The notes below the pieces were generated by a model. That model ran no database searches. It had not been told where the DNA came from and saw only the letters and a program-made list of their open reading frames with translations. A stretch of 64,000 nucleotides of DNA from Bacteroides uniformis (GTDB lineage Bacteria > Bacteroidota > Bacteroidia > Bacteroidales > Bacteroidaceae). Below are positions 26,660 to 35,611 of the stretch, piece by piece. How positions within the stretch are numbered: the first letter of the stretch is position 1; each line of letters begins with the position of its first letter. Where the stretch lies: assembly GCF_025147485.1 (NCBI RefSeq), contig NZ_CP102263.1:372001-436000 (forward strand). The letters are read 5' to 3'. Made by a program: the position numbers and the translations under genes.

Positions 26660-29600
26660 TTAAGAATTTTCCAAATTTGTTTTTGTGATGTCTTTACGCA
26701 TCTGCTCTCTATATTTTTTAGGGGTCATTTCAAATTTCTGAGAAAATATTTTGAAGAAGTTTCCCCGGTTGATAAAGCCGGTCCTATCCATAATCTCTTC
26801 AACAGACAAGTTTGTATTAATTAATAGTTTCTTCACAATATCCAGCTTATACTCTCTGATTATATCATTCGGCTTCTTAGGAGTTATTTCTTTTATTCTC
26901 CGATAAAACTGACGCGTACTGTATCCTAAAGAAGAGCTAATGGTTTCAATAGAAAGCTCCGGATTAGTAATATTCGAATCGATTACCTGATATACTTTTT
27001 CCATGAATTTCTTATCTTCCTCGTGCACCAGCTTACCCTCATTTATCTCAAATGAGCTCACAGCCGAAGAGAAATATTGCTTCAAGTCTTCTTTTCTCTT
27101 GATGAGCCGTTCCACTACTTTTTCCAAATATCTCACACTGAAAGGCTTGGTTATATAAACCTCTGCTCCGGAATCAATACCCCTTACCTGATCCTCCACC
27201 GTATTCTTGGCAGATAAAAGAATCATTGGTATATGTTTGCGCAATTTATCTCCCTTTATCAATGTAGTAAGAGAGATACCGTCAATGTCCGGCATCATAA
27301 TATCCGATATGATTATGTCCGGTGAACTCTGCTCCAAACAAGACATCACCTCTGTTGAATTATTAATGGGAATTACATTATATTTATCAATAAATATTTC
27401 TGTAACAAACCATAGCATGGCCGAATCATCATCTATAATCATTATTGTCTGCTTATTCTTGTCATATTCAGGAATGACAATCTCAGGAACAGAACTGGTT
27501 TCCTCCATTTTTCGGGAAACGTTCTCTATAACAGTCACACTTGCATTACCAAAAAACTCATCACCCTCCGTAGCTTGCTCTATTGACAATTCAGGGAGAA
27601 TTACAGTAAAAGTCGTTATATCATTAAGCACACTGGTTACGGTTATTTCTCCCTCTAACAATTTCACCATATTATTGCATATAGCCAAACCCAATCCATT
27701 TCGCGACGTTTCATGTGCTTTATTCTGGTCTTCAAAATTATCAAGTACGGTATATCTATCAAAAATCTTAGAAAGATCATCTTCTTTAATCCCTTTGCCT
27801 GTATTAGCTACAACAATATACAGCTTTTTGTCTTCAACATACACATCTACACTTATTTTTCCTTTGACTGATGCATATTTAAAAGCATTGGATATAAGAT
27901 TAGTAATTATCTTATTCAAGCATCCCGAATCAGAGTTCCAATATATATTGTCGACTATATTTATTCTATAATCAAGCAGCTTATTACTTGTCAATTCTGA
28001 AAAAGGTTCAGCTATATTACGGGCTAATTCTGATATGGGACAGGATTTTATCTCTACTTTTTTATGTCCCGTCTCCAAACGTCTGAATTCAATTAGTTCT
28101 GCAATCAGACTATTCAGTTCCTCCGCATTATGCTTAATCAATTTGGCATATTTAATAATGAGGCTATCTGATTTGTCGTATGAAATAATCTTTTCGCAAG
28201 GACCATATATTAACGTCAAGGGAGTACACAGTTCGTGAGTTATATTAGTAAAGAATCGTAATTTTGATTCATAAACATCTTCGCGTTGTTTTCTTGTCAG
28301 CTTTTCTACGATATTCTCTTTTTTCATTCTATACCATTTAATACTCAGCCGTACAATACAGTAACCAACCAATAACAACAATAAAGTATAGACCACATAT
28401 GCCAAAGTAGTCTGATACCACGGGTATGATATGTTTATCACAAGTGACTGAACCGCACTTTCCTTACCTGTAATATTATTCCTATACTTCACCAACAAAG
28501 TATATCTGCCCGGAGAAATATTGGTGAATGATGCGGAATTGGAGCCTCCATTGTCAATCCAAATATCACTAAGTTCTGCAAGTTTATAAAAATAAGTATA
28601 ATCATTCCCATTTATATAATCTATAGCAGTAAACGATAAAGAGAAAAAATTTTGTTCATAATTCAAAGTTATATTTTTCCTACTATTTTCAATACTTACA
28701 AAATCATTTATATTATACTCTTTACCGAATATAGATAAGTTGCTAAATTGAATTTCCGGATTATAATCCAGTTTAGGAAATCCATTGACCGAAACAGTGA
28801 CAAAACCGTTTATCCCTCCAAAAAACAAAGTGCCGGAAGGTATATGCTTGAAGTATGCCCCATCACTGAACTCTGTTACCTGAAGATCGTTCTGCTTCCA
28901 ATATGTCTGGAAGGTATTCTCCGAAACATTATACTTTATCAATCCTCGATTAGTGCTCAACCACAAATTATTGTATTCATCCTGCAACATTCCATGTATC
29001 ACATTCTTCGGCAAAACATTTGTCTTGTCAAATACATATCTATCTCTATCATAATAAATTCGGGCAAGCCCATAACTTGTAGCAAACCAATAGCTTTTGT
29101 CACTCTTTAAAATAGAAAACACATCGTTCAATGTCTGGCTTTCGCTTCCTTCATTTAAACTGTAAACTTCTATTTTATTGGTACGATTATTAATTTTATA
29201 GGCTCCATATCCTCTATTGCCAAACCAGATAATCGAATCGTTCTCCTTATAAGAGGTGAAAAAATAGTTGGAAGGAATTACACCATTATCAAACAAAAAG
29301 GTCGTATCTTTCTTCAATACCGGATTGCCGTCTTTTTCGCCAAGCTTAGCCTTTACAATCCCTTCACCCACCGTAGCAATCCAAAGAGTAGAATCATTAA
29401 ATTCACAAACAGAATATACATATCTTAAAGGTTTGTTACCGCCTAAAATATCTATATTCTTTATACTACTACTTTTATATGAATAATAATTCAGACCATT
29501 TTCACTGCCTATCCATAAAATATCTTTCTTACCAGGTACTATTGTATAGACAGAGTTACTTTTTAACAAGCTATTATTCGTAAGAAACTGCACTGATTTT

Positions 29601-30751
29601 TCTCCTTCATTAACAGCCGCGTCATAATTTTCAATTTTCACAATGCCATTCCCTTTTGTTCCAAACCAAAAAGTACCGTATTCATCAATATAAAATGTTC
29701 TTATCGGCGTATTTAGATTGTATGGCAAATCTCTCAACAACGTCGTCCTGAGAGTATAGGAATCATTGTAATACATATACACCCCCTGCCCATCAGTACC
29801 CACCCATATAATATCCTGAAATTTATCTTTTTCTATACAAAAGATACCGGATTTGATATTTATATCGTGAATAGAATATCTATCTTTAGATTCTGGAATA
29901 TGCTGCAAAACAATCAGTCCACTTGATTTAAAACCAATAAAATATTCACCTTTATGCTGAATTATAGCTGAAATTTCTCCGTACCGTTTTACTTCATCAG
30001 ACAAATCATAGATATAATACTTATTGCAACTAGCAGGGTCATATTCATAAAGGGCATATTTATTATCCACAATATAAAAGGTATCGTCATCATAAAAACA
30101 CCACATGACCTTCTCCTCATCATCAAACAGTTTTTTAGGTTCTAAAGAGATACTTCCATCAGGATTAGAATTGATTGAAAAACTAAGATTGTTTCCGCTT
30201 TTCATAAATATCCACAATATATTTCTTTTGTCAATAGCAACCTCGAGGATGTCATCTGCTATGAGGTTATCTACTTGTATTCCACGAAATTGCTGTTCCT
30301 CAGGCACATAATAATAAATGTAATTATCACTATTAACGACAAAGATTCTATTATCCGTACTATTCACTACCCAGTTTTTCCCCTTAAACTGCCTGAATGA
30401 ATGTACCGTTTGAGAATACTTCTCCAAACGATCAAGACCATAATTGGTCTGAATCCACAAAATATTATTCTCAGCTTCCAATATACTCTCTACTATATTC
30501 CCAGACAATATCTTTTTCTTATCAATGGGGTTGTACAACTGAAAGTTCAGCCCATCAAAAAAGTTGACCCCCTCACAAGAACCAAACCACATAAAACCAT
30601 CCCCATCCTGACAAATAGATAATACTGCACTATTGGAAAGTCCATTCTTGCTGGAATACTGCCGCAAATTATAAGCCGAAGAATAATTATTAAACAGAAA
30701 TAACAGAAAGATAACAGAAACATGGATAACCAGATTATATCTTGTTCTCAT
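26660..30751 (-). CDS. hybrid two-component system sensor/regulator (HTCS) of the PUL
   Basis: A single 1363-residue inner-membrane protein that senses a glycan fragment in the periplasm and activates PUL transcription. A signal/anchor is followed by many Reg_prop repeats forming two beta-propellers (about 30-690, with repeated W-x-G/GT motifs such as GFMWFGSCEGV and WFGTKGNGI), a Y_Y_Y domain (about 700-775), a transmembrane helix (about 780-805), a HisKA domain with the phospho-acceptor His839 in NITHELCTPLTLIYGP, an HATPase domain (GLGLAICNNMV), a receiver domain with Asp1150 in SDIMMPDIDG, and a C-terminal AraC-type helix-turn-helix. The H-box reads HELCTP instead of the usual HEFRTP. It is the most upstream PUL gene. 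Confidence 0.97.
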   Translation of the reverse strand: MRTRYNLVIHVSVIFLLFLFNNYSSAYNLRQYSSKNGLSNSAVLSICQDGDGFMWFGSCEGVNFFDGLNFQLYNPIDKKKILSGNIVESILEAENNILWIQTNYGLDRLEKYSQTVHSFRQFKGKNWVVNSTDNRIFVVNSDNYIYYYVPEEQQFRGIQVDNLIADDILEVAIDKRNILWIFMKSGNNLSFSINSNPDGSISLEPKKLFDDEEKVMWCFYDDDTFYIVDNKYALYEYDPASCNKYYIYDLSDEVKRYGEISAIIQHKGEYFIGFKSSGLIVLQHIPESKDRYSIHDINIKSGIFCIEKDKFQDIIWVGTDGQGVYMYYNDSYTLRTTLLRDLPYNLNTPIRTFYIDEYGTFWFGTKGNGIVKIENYDAAVNEGEKSVQFLTNNSLLKSNSVYTIVPGKKDILWIGSENGLNYYSYKSSSIKNIDILGGNKPLRYVYSVCEFNDSTLWIATVGEGIVKAKLGEKDGNPVLKKDTTFLFDNGVIPSNYFFTSYKENDSIIWFGNRGYGAYKINNRTNKIEVYSLNEGSESQTLNDVFSILKSDKSYWFATSYGLARIYYDRDRYVFDKTNVLPKNVIHGMLQDEYNNLWLSTNRGLIKYNVSENTFQTYWKQNDLQVTEFSDGAYFKHIPSGTLFFGGINGFVTVSVNGFPKLDYNPEIQFSNLSIFGKEYNINDFVSIENSRKNITLNYEQNFFSLSFTAIDYINGNDYTYFYKLAELSDIWIDNGGSNSASFTNISPGRYTLLVKYRNNITGKESAVQSLVINISYPWYQTTLAYVVYTLLLLLVGYCIVRLSIKWYRMKKENIVEKLTRKQREDVYESKLRFFTNITHELCTPLTLIYGPCEKIISYDKSDSLIIKYAKLIKHNAEELNSLIAELIEFRRLETGHKKVEIKSCPISELARNIAEPFSELTSNKLLDYRINIVDNIYWNSDSGCLNKIITNLISNAFKYASVKGKISVDVYVEDKKLYIVVANTGKGIKEDDLSKIFDRYTVLDNFEDQNKAHETSRNGLGLAICNNMVKLLEGEITVTSVLNDITTFTVILPELSIEQATEGDEFFGNASVTVIENVSRKMEETSSVPEIVIPEYDKNKQTIMIIDDDSAMLWFVTEIFIDKYNVIPINNSTEVMSCLEQSSPDIIISDIMMPDIDGISLTTLIKGDKLRKHIPMILLSAKNTVEDQVRGIDSGAEVYITKPFSVRYLEKVVERLIKRKEDLKQYFSSAVSSFEINEGKLVHEEDKKFMEKVYQVIDSNITNPELSIETISSSLGYSTRQFYRRIKEITPKKPNDIIREYKLDIVKKLLINTNLSVEEIMDRTGFINRGNFFKIFSQKFEMTPKKYREQMRKDITKTNLENS

Positions 30752-31143
30752 AGAATTAAAATTAAAATCATTACAACTTTCTGTACGAAAGGAACTACAC
30801 CAATCGCCACTAACTCAACACTCTTCATAAAGGAGTACAAACTATACCTTTTAAAAATCATAAAGCTTTTATAGGCTAATTTATCTCAAAATCTTATCGC
30901 AAAAATAATATTTTTATTCTTGTAACACCATACCTATTTAATAAAAAATAGGATTTAACTCTTAAAGGTATAAAGGAATGATATGGTGATAAAATACCAT
31001 GGCTAATAACACAAACAAGACCAGTCAAAACAAGCTTGTCTTTTCCTGATTTAGCTAGACGCTTTTTCTTTTTATAACCGATATCAGTAGACGGTTCTTG
31101 GAATGTTGTACTGGTTTAGTAGCCACTTCTTCCCAAGCCCTGC
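30752..31143. other. gene-free AT-rich gap between the regulator and the insertion sequence
   Basis: No convincing gene. On the minus strand TATTTTTG (30900-30907) fits the -7 consensus and could serve the regulator gene, with no good -33 partner. The part from 31020 to 31143 lies just outside the insertion sequence's left repeat and holds the read-through tail of its broken orfB. Confidence 0.4.
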
Positions 31144-32195
31144 TGATATAGTAGACACAGCAAAGTGAGTTGTCCTGATTCTGTTGACAGTCATCTTGCT
31201 GGATTTGCAGAACCCGTACTTGCTTGTCCGGCTTTGCAAAGATATTGCATCCTTCTTTTCATTGCTACTTGTGGAAGGATATTTTTTCTTCTTCCACATT
31301 TTCTTCTGTATTCCCTTCTCCAGATGCGCCACAGCAGGTATTTTATACCCGATACTCATATGCGGTCTGCGATGGTTATAGAAATGTATGTAGCGAGCTA
31401 TGACATTTCTTGCATGCCCGATGTCGTTGAACCGGCCTCGAGGATGGCTGCTTTCCGCCTTAATAATCCCGTTGATACGTTCCGCAACGGCATTGTCGGT
31501 GGGTTTGTAGTCTTCCGTCATACTGACGGCAATGCCATGTTTCTGAAGAAGTGCCACATATGGGTCGCAACAGTATTGTACGCCACGGTCTGAGTGATGT
31601 ATCAGGCCTATAAGATTTCACTTCCTTTCATTTCAACAGCCTGCTCTATAGCCTGTTGCAATGCATTGATGGTTGCCGATACCCATAAGGTGTCGGTAAG
31701 CACCCATCCCTGTATCTTATGGGAGTAAGCATCCGTAATCAGATGCAGATAACAGACTTCACCATTGGTAAGTGGTATATAAGTAATGTCACTGACCCAC
31801 AAGTGGTTGGCTGAAGTCAAGGTCACTCCTTTGATTAAGTTCTTCCACTTGTGATAGCGATGGTTGGAGTTCGTCGTATGCCGGGTCTTGCGGGCAGGAA
31901 GCATCAAGCGGTGTTGCCGGAGCAATGCATAAAAGCTGTCCCGCCCAGGCATGAACCCGGCTCCAAAAAGCACGGTGAGCATAATCCACAGTTTGTAACA
32001 GCCTATACCCGGATCTTCGATACGGATATCACGGACAGCATCCAGCATGAGACGTTCCCTATGTATCTGACTCTCAATGTCAGCCTTTGACTGGTAGTAG
32101 GCTTGACGACAATGGCCAAACAGACGGCAGGCCAACGCAACTTTCAGGTTGCGCTGACTGACCAGTTCCGTTACGATTTGGCCCCAGATTTTTTT
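31084..32195 (-). pseudogene. IS3-family transposase orfB, broken by a frameshift
   Basis: The DDE integrase of the element. From the slippery A7 the minus strand reads KKIWGQIVTELVSQRN and continues through LWVSDITYIPL (first Asp) to a premature stop at 31608-31610. The next frame then resumes exactly where expected with LIHHSDRGVQYC (second Asp) and TDNAVAERINGIIKAE (the Glu). A loss of one base near 31605 explains the break. The resumed frame runs past the left inverted repeat to a stop at 31084, so the C-terminal end is also not original. Two separate open pieces remain (31608-32135 and 31084-31557). The transposase should be inactive. Confidence 0.88.
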
Positions 32196-32551
32196 CTGAT
32201 AGGGATGTTGAAGAGTTCTTCAGCACGCGTAATCATCAATTCACGGGCTTCTGTTTCCAGCTTGGAGAAAGACAGAGCTTTCTCCAGCTCTTTAATGCGC
32301 TTTTTTAATTGGGCATTTTCATCTTTGTAGGCTTCCTTGCTGCGATTGGACATATCTGGTGATTCTTGTTCAGAAGGCAAAGATAGCTCTTCTGCTAAAT
32401 TTGAATACTTTTTAATCCAACTATTTAGCAAGGCAGGGCAACAAATGCCATGTGCCCGGCAAAAGGCATGCTTACTCATACCTGATTGGTAGTAAGAGTG
32501 AAGAAAAAACAGTTTTTCATCTTCACGATAAAGCTTTCGTTTTGAAGTCAT
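32171..32551 (-). CDS. IS3-family transposase orfA
   Basis: A 126-residue DNA-binding protein of the insertion sequence. The N-terminal half (YREDEKLFFLHSYYQSGMSK) is a helix-turn-helix, and the C-terminal half (QLKKRIKELEKALSFSKLE) is a leucine-zipper coiled coil used to dimerise. It ends IPIRKKSGAKS, and its last codons cover the A7 run at which ribosomes would slip into orfB. It appears intact, although the partner orfB is broken. Confidence 0.85.
   Translation of the reverse strand: MTSKRKLYREDEKLFFLHSYYQSGMSKHAFCRAHGICCPALLNSWIKKYSNLAEELSLPSEQESPDMSNRSKEAYKDENAQLKKRIKELEKALSFSKLETEARELMITRAEELFNIPIRKKSGAKS
32189..32195 (-). other. A7 slippery site for -1 frameshifting in the insertion sequence
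   Basis: Minus-strand AGA AAA AAA TCT in the orfA frame gives the seven-A heptamer typical of IS3-family programmed frameshifting. Shifting back one base joins orfA to orfB (KKIWGQ). Seen directly; slippage itself is family knowledge. Confidence 0.7.
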
Positions 32552-32617
32552 AATAGTAACACATTTATTAGTTTGTAAATGTGTCTACCTATATCAAGAT
32601 AAGACAGCTAAACATAT

Positions 32618-33235
32618 TTACCGGATATTGAAGTCAAGTACTTTCCCTTCCCCAAGATAGCCCTGCAAGTGCTGTCCGATGCTGATGGGACCTACTCCCA
32701 CAGGGGTACCCGTGAACAGCAAGTCACCGATTTTCAAGGTCATGAAGCGACTGACATAGGCAATGATATCATCTACCCGGAACAACATATCCGATGTATG
32801 GCCACGTTGCACCTCCTTATCATCAATCGTCAGATGGAAGTCCAGATTCTGTACATTGCCGCCCACTTGTTCCAAAGGGACAAAGGTGCCGATAGCTGCC
32901 GAATTGTCGAAACCTTTGCAAAGCTCCCACGGATTACCCGCCTCACGGAACTTACGTTGCAAGTCGCGTGCCGTGAAGTCGATGCCCACCGTCACCGCAT
33001 CATAATAGCGATGGGCAAAGCGAGGAGCAATATTCTTGCCCAAACGGCAGATGCGCACCACCACTTCCGTCTCATAATGTACCTCGTTGGAAAAATCGGG
33101 GATAAAGAAAGGCTTGCCATCTTTCAGAATGGCCGAATCGGGTTTCAAGAAAATAACCGGTTCCTTATTCTCGTGTGTATGTCCCAGCTCTTTGTTGTGC
33201 AGAGCATAGTTCATTCCTACAGCAATAATCTTCAT
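32618..33235 (-). CDS. fumarylacetoacetate hydrolase (FAH) family protein
   Basis: A 205-residue cytoplasmic protein of the FAH superfamily, which hydrolyses or isomerises C-C bonds of acylpyruvate-like compounds; many small members act as acylpyruvases or oxaloacetate decarboxylases. FLKPDSAI, the metal-ligand segment HYETEVVVRI, GIDFTARDLQ and LLFTGTPVGVGPI are the family signatures. Length matches the short single-domain class. Its ATG shares the A of the rex stop (TAATG), so translation is coupled to rex. Its true substrate is not readable from the sequence. Confidence 0.9.
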   Translation of the reverse strand: MKIIAVGMNYALHNKELGHTHENKEPVIFLKPDSAILKDGKPFFIPDFSNEVHYETEVVVRICRLGKNIAPRFAHRYYDAVTVGIDFTARDLQRKFREAGNPWELCKGFDNSAAIGTFVPLEQVGGNVQNLDFHLTIDDKEVQRGHTSDMLFRVDDIIAYVSRFMTLKIGDLLFTGTPVGVGPISIGQHLQGYLGEGKVLDFNIR

Positions 33236-33891
33236 TACTTGATTTCGTTAAAGTTCAGTCTGTTAAACATCACGGCCAGATGGGCATAAAGGGAAGTGTT
33301 CTGCACGACAATGTTCTCGGGAACACGGATACGGAACGGGGTGAAGTTCCATACGGCCTTGATACCGCCCTCTACCATGGAATCCGTTATCTGCTGGGCT
33401 ATTTCGATAGGTACCGTCAGCACGCCTATATTGACATCGTACTCCTGCATCTTCTGCTTGAACTCGTCCGAGTGATAGATGGGGATGCCGCTCAGTGTCG
33501 TACCCACCAGTTCGGGCTTCACATCGAAAGCAGCCACTATCTCCAAACCGAAATGGCTTAGGCCCGAGTCGCGCAGCAAGGCACCTCCCAAGCTTCCGAC
33601 ACCGAACAGAAAGGCTTTGTGTATATTGGTAAATCCCAGGAAGTCCTCCAGTACAGCTATCAGTGTGTCCACCTCATAGCCCACACGCGTACGCCCCGAG
33701 ATATTGACATACGAAAGGTCTTTGGCAATTTGTGAAGCATCAATATTGATTTCCTTGGAAATCTGGGTGGATGATACGAATCGTTCCCCCTTTTGTTTCA
33801 GCAACTTTACATTAGAAAGGTACCACGGAAGCCGGCGCAAGGTAGGTTCCGGCACCTTCATGGTTTCTTTTTTCTGTAACGGACTGCTCAT
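33235..33891 (-). CDS. rex: redox-sensing transcriptional repressor Rex
   Basis: Rex binds DNA when the NADH/NAD ratio is low and releases it when NADH rises, controlling fermentation and electron-transport genes. The 218-residue protein has an N-terminal winged helix (EPTLRRLPWYLSNVKLLKQK, SSTQISKEINIDASQIAKDLSY) and a Rossmann domain with the nucleotide motif GVGSLGGALL, followed by AAFDVKPELVG and the C-terminal domain-swap helix. Length is normal. M1 or M11 could be the start. A TACTTTTG -7 element lies upstream at 33926-33933. It is followed, with one base of overlap, by the FAH-family gene. Confidence 0.95.
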   Translation of the reverse strand: MSSPLQKKETMKVPEPTLRRLPWYLSNVKLLKQKGERFVSSTQISKEINIDASQIAKDLSYVNISGRTRVGYEVDTLIAVLEDFLGFTNIHKAFLFGVGSLGGALLRDSGLSHFGLEIVAAFDVKPELVGTTLSGIPIYHSDEFKQKMQEYDVNIGVLTVPIEIAQQITDSMVEGGIKAVWNFTPFRIRVPENIVVQNTSLYAHLAVMFNRLNFNEIK

Positions 33892-33925
33892 AGTTTCTTA
33901 TTTAAGTTCTCAATATTGCGATTGA

Positions 33926-33933
33926 CAAAAGTA
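33926..33933 (-). promoter_or_regulatory. -7 promoter element of rex
   Basis: Minus-strand TACTTTTG fits TAnnTTTG, 35 bases upstream of the rex ATG. No clear TTG at -33 is seen. Confidence 0.45.
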
Positions 33934-33989
33934 GTGCTTTTTTTCTAATCAGTAACACGGATGCAACAAAAGCTTAACATAATTTCTAA

Positions 33990-34020
33990 TTGCATAATTC
34001 CACATAATATCGTACTTTTG
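33990..34020 (+). promoter_or_regulatory. promoter of the SUI1-family gene
   Basis: TTG at 33990-33992, 20 bases, then TACTTTTG at 34013-34020: an exact Bacteroidetes promoter. Transcription should begin near 34027, which rules out the upstream in-frame ATG at 33961 and selects the ATG at 34042. Confidence 0.75.
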
Positions 34021-34041
34021 GGAAGTTTAAAAGAAAGAAGT

Positions 34042-34389
34042 ATGAAGAATAATGATTGGAAAGAACGGTTGAATATAGTCTATTCCACCAACCCGGACTA
34101 CAACTATGAGATGAATGACGATGAGGAGCAAGCTACCCTCCCCCCTGCACAACAACGCCTGCGTGTACAGCTGGACCGCAAGAACCGGGGTGGCAAAGTC
34201 GTCACTCTTGTCACCGGTTTCGTGGGCACCGACAATAATCTGAAAGAACTGGGCAAATTGCTGAAAAGTAAATGTGGAGTAGGCGGAAGTGCCAAAGATG
34301 GAGAAATCATCGTGCAAGGCGACTTCAAACAACGTGTCATCGACCTCCTGAAGGCAGAAGGATACACGCAAACCAAGCCCGTGGGATAA
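34042..34389 (+). CDS. SUI1/eIF1-like translation factor (YciH family)
   Basis: Bacterial homologue of eukaryotic eIF1, thought to bind the small ribosomal subunit and affect start-site fidelity. The 115-residue protein has a charged N-terminal tail, then the SUI1 domain: RVQLDRKNRGGKVVTLVTGF, LKELGKLLKSKCGVGGS (the signature) and GEIIVQGDFKQRVIDLL. The start at 34042 has a purine-rich ribosome site (AAGAAAG) and follows the promoter at 33990-34020; an in-frame ATG at 33961 lies upstream of that promoter and is rejected. It is convergent with tsf. Confidence 0.92.
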   Translation: MKNNDWKERLNIVYSTNPDYNYEMNDDEEQATLPPAQQRLRVQLDRKNRGGKVVTLVTGFVGTDNNLKELGKLLKSKCGVGGSAKDGEIIVQGDFKQRVIDLLKAEGYTQTKPVG

Positions 34390-34428
34390 ACGCATCATCC
34401 GTCTCACTGCAACTGTAGAGGCATAAAA

Positions 34429-34468
34429 AAGTGACCGTTTAGGAATTCAACTCCATATACGGCCACTT
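34429..34468. terminator. bidirectional terminator between the SUI1-family gene and tsf
   Basis: AAGTGACCGT (34429-34438) pairs with ACGGCCACTT (34459-34468) with one G-U pair. The hairpin is preceded by A6 and followed by CTTTTTAT, so it can act on both strands between the two convergent genes. Confidence 0.75.
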
Positions 34469-34496
34469 CTTTTTATAGAATCGTTTCTAAGCGGAA

Positions 34497-35489
34497 TTAT
34501 TCAGCGCGCAAAGTAAAACGTTTGAAGTCAACAACCTTCAATTCAGGATCAGCTTCTTTCAAGACTTCTCTAACTGTCTTCTTGCCGTCCATGATGTCTT
34601 CCTGGTTCAGCAAGCAAACTTCTTTCAAGAACTTGCCAAGACGGCCCTTAGCAATATTCTGAATCATTTGTTCAGGCAGATGTGCAGCTTTCTCGGCAGA
34701 AACAGTAGCAATGATTTCCTTTGCCTTTGCCACGTCTTCAGCAGTAATCCAGCCTTTGGCCATGTTGCTTTCCATGTGGTCTTCGCTGTCCACGTGAGCC
34801 GGGTTGATACCAGCCTTCTTCAAAGCAGCCTCAACAGCCTTCTGTACCTGTTCAGCTTTTGTCTTCTCGATAGCAACATCTATTTCCTTCTGCTTGATTT
34901 CTTCAGATACGCCATCTTCGTCTACTGCAATCGGGTTCATGGCAGCAATCTGCATGGCAATCTGCTTAGCCAGTCCTTCTTCAACAGCCTTGTTGAAAGC
35001 AACAATAGTGCAGAGGCCATTTCTGTTCATGTGGTTATAAACCACAGTGCTTGCACCTTCTACAGTCATGTAACCATCCAACTCCATCTTCTCGCCAGTG
35101 ATACCGCTACGGTCTGTTACAGCATCCTGTACAGTACCGTTGCCCATCGGCAGAGCTTTTACTTCGTCCAGAGTCTTGCACTTGTTAGCCACGGCAAGGT
35201 CCAGAATGTCCTGAGTCAATTTCACGAAATCAGCATTCTGAGCCACGAAGTCAGTTTCGCACTTCAGAGCGATGATAACGGCAAAGTCACCCGTAGTCTT
35301 AGCCAGCACACAGCCTTCAGAAGCCTCGCGATCTGAACGCTTAGCTGCAACAGCTTGTCCCTTCTTACGGATAATTTCCATTGCCTTGTCGAAATCGCCT
35401 TCAGCTTCAGTCAAAGCATTTTTGCAATCCATCATACCAGCACCGGTCATCTTGCGGAGCTTGGTTATATCAGCCATACTTACAGCCAT
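34497..35489 (-). CDS. tsf: elongation factor Ts
   Basis: EF-Ts regenerates EF-Tu-GTP during translation. The 330-residue protein begins with the UBA-like domain (ITKLRKMTGAGMMDCKNALTEAEGDF), followed by the core dimerisation domain (DFAVIIALKCETDFVAQNADF, IAMQIAAMNPIAV) and the C-terminal GRLGKFLKEVCLLNQ segment, with extra sequence usual for Bacteroidetes. It is the last gene of the rplM-rpsI-rpsB-tsf cluster, 122 bases downstream of rpsB, and that gap holds the inverted repeat at 35533-35603. Confidence 0.98.
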   Translation of the reverse strand: MAVSMADITKLRKMTGAGMMDCKNALTEAEGDFDKAMEIIRKKGQAVAAKRSDREASEGCVLAKTTGDFAVIIALKCETDFVAQNADFVKLTQDILDLAVANKCKTLDEVKALPMGNGTVQDAVTDRSGITGEKMELDGYMTVEGASTVVYNHMNRNGLCTIVAFNKAVEEGLAKQIAMQIAAMNPIAVDEDGVSEEIKQKEIDVAIEKTKAEQVQKAVEAALKKAGINPAHVDSEDHMESNMAKGWITAEDVAKAKEIIATVSAEKAAHLPEQMIQNIAKGRLGKFLKEVCLLNQEDIMDGKKTVREVLKEADPELKVVDFKRFTLRAE

Positions 35490-35532
35490 AATATCTTTTT
35501 ATTTTAATTGTTAATAATATCCTTATAAAGTA

Positions 35533-35603
35533 ATTGAGAGTTGAGAATAGAGAATTGAGAATTGCCGTAAAGTAACTCTCAACTTTCAATTCTCAACTCT
35601 CAA
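35533..35603. repeat. inverted repeat block between rpsB and tsf
   Basis: A left arm of about 30 bases (TTGAGAGTTGAGAATAGAGA and following, from 35533) pairs with a right arm at 35574-35603 built of AACTCTCAAC and TCTCAACTCTCAA units. The outer 15 bases match perfectly and the inner part imperfectly, because both arms are made of repeated GAGAGTTGAGAATT-like words. A related block lies at 36554-36583. Confidence 0.75.
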
Positions 35604-35611
35604 CAGTATGA

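Larger units (their letters stand above)
31144..32596 (-). mobile_element. IS3-family insertion sequence, decayed
   Basis: Ends are marked by TGATATAGTAGACACA (31144-31159) and its inverse, TGTGTCTACCTATATCA (32580-32596), which match apart from one extra base. Between them lie orfA (helix-turn-helix, leucine zipper) and orfB (DDE integrase) on the minus strand, with an A7 slippery run (32189-32195) where orfA and orfB overlap, the standard IS3 arrangement for making the fused transposase by -1 frameshifting. The bases flanking the two ends do not match, so no target duplication is seen. Together with the orfB frameshift this indicates an old copy. It lies 21 bases past the FAH-family gene. 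Confidence 0.85.

Noticed and set aside
31080-31095. Alternative left end of the insertion sequence (GATATCAGTAGACGG)
   Set aside because: It matches the right end less well than the repeat at 31144-31159.
33961-34041. Upstream in-frame start of the SUI1-family protein
   Set aside because: It lies ahead of the promoter at 33990-34020, so it is not transcribed.
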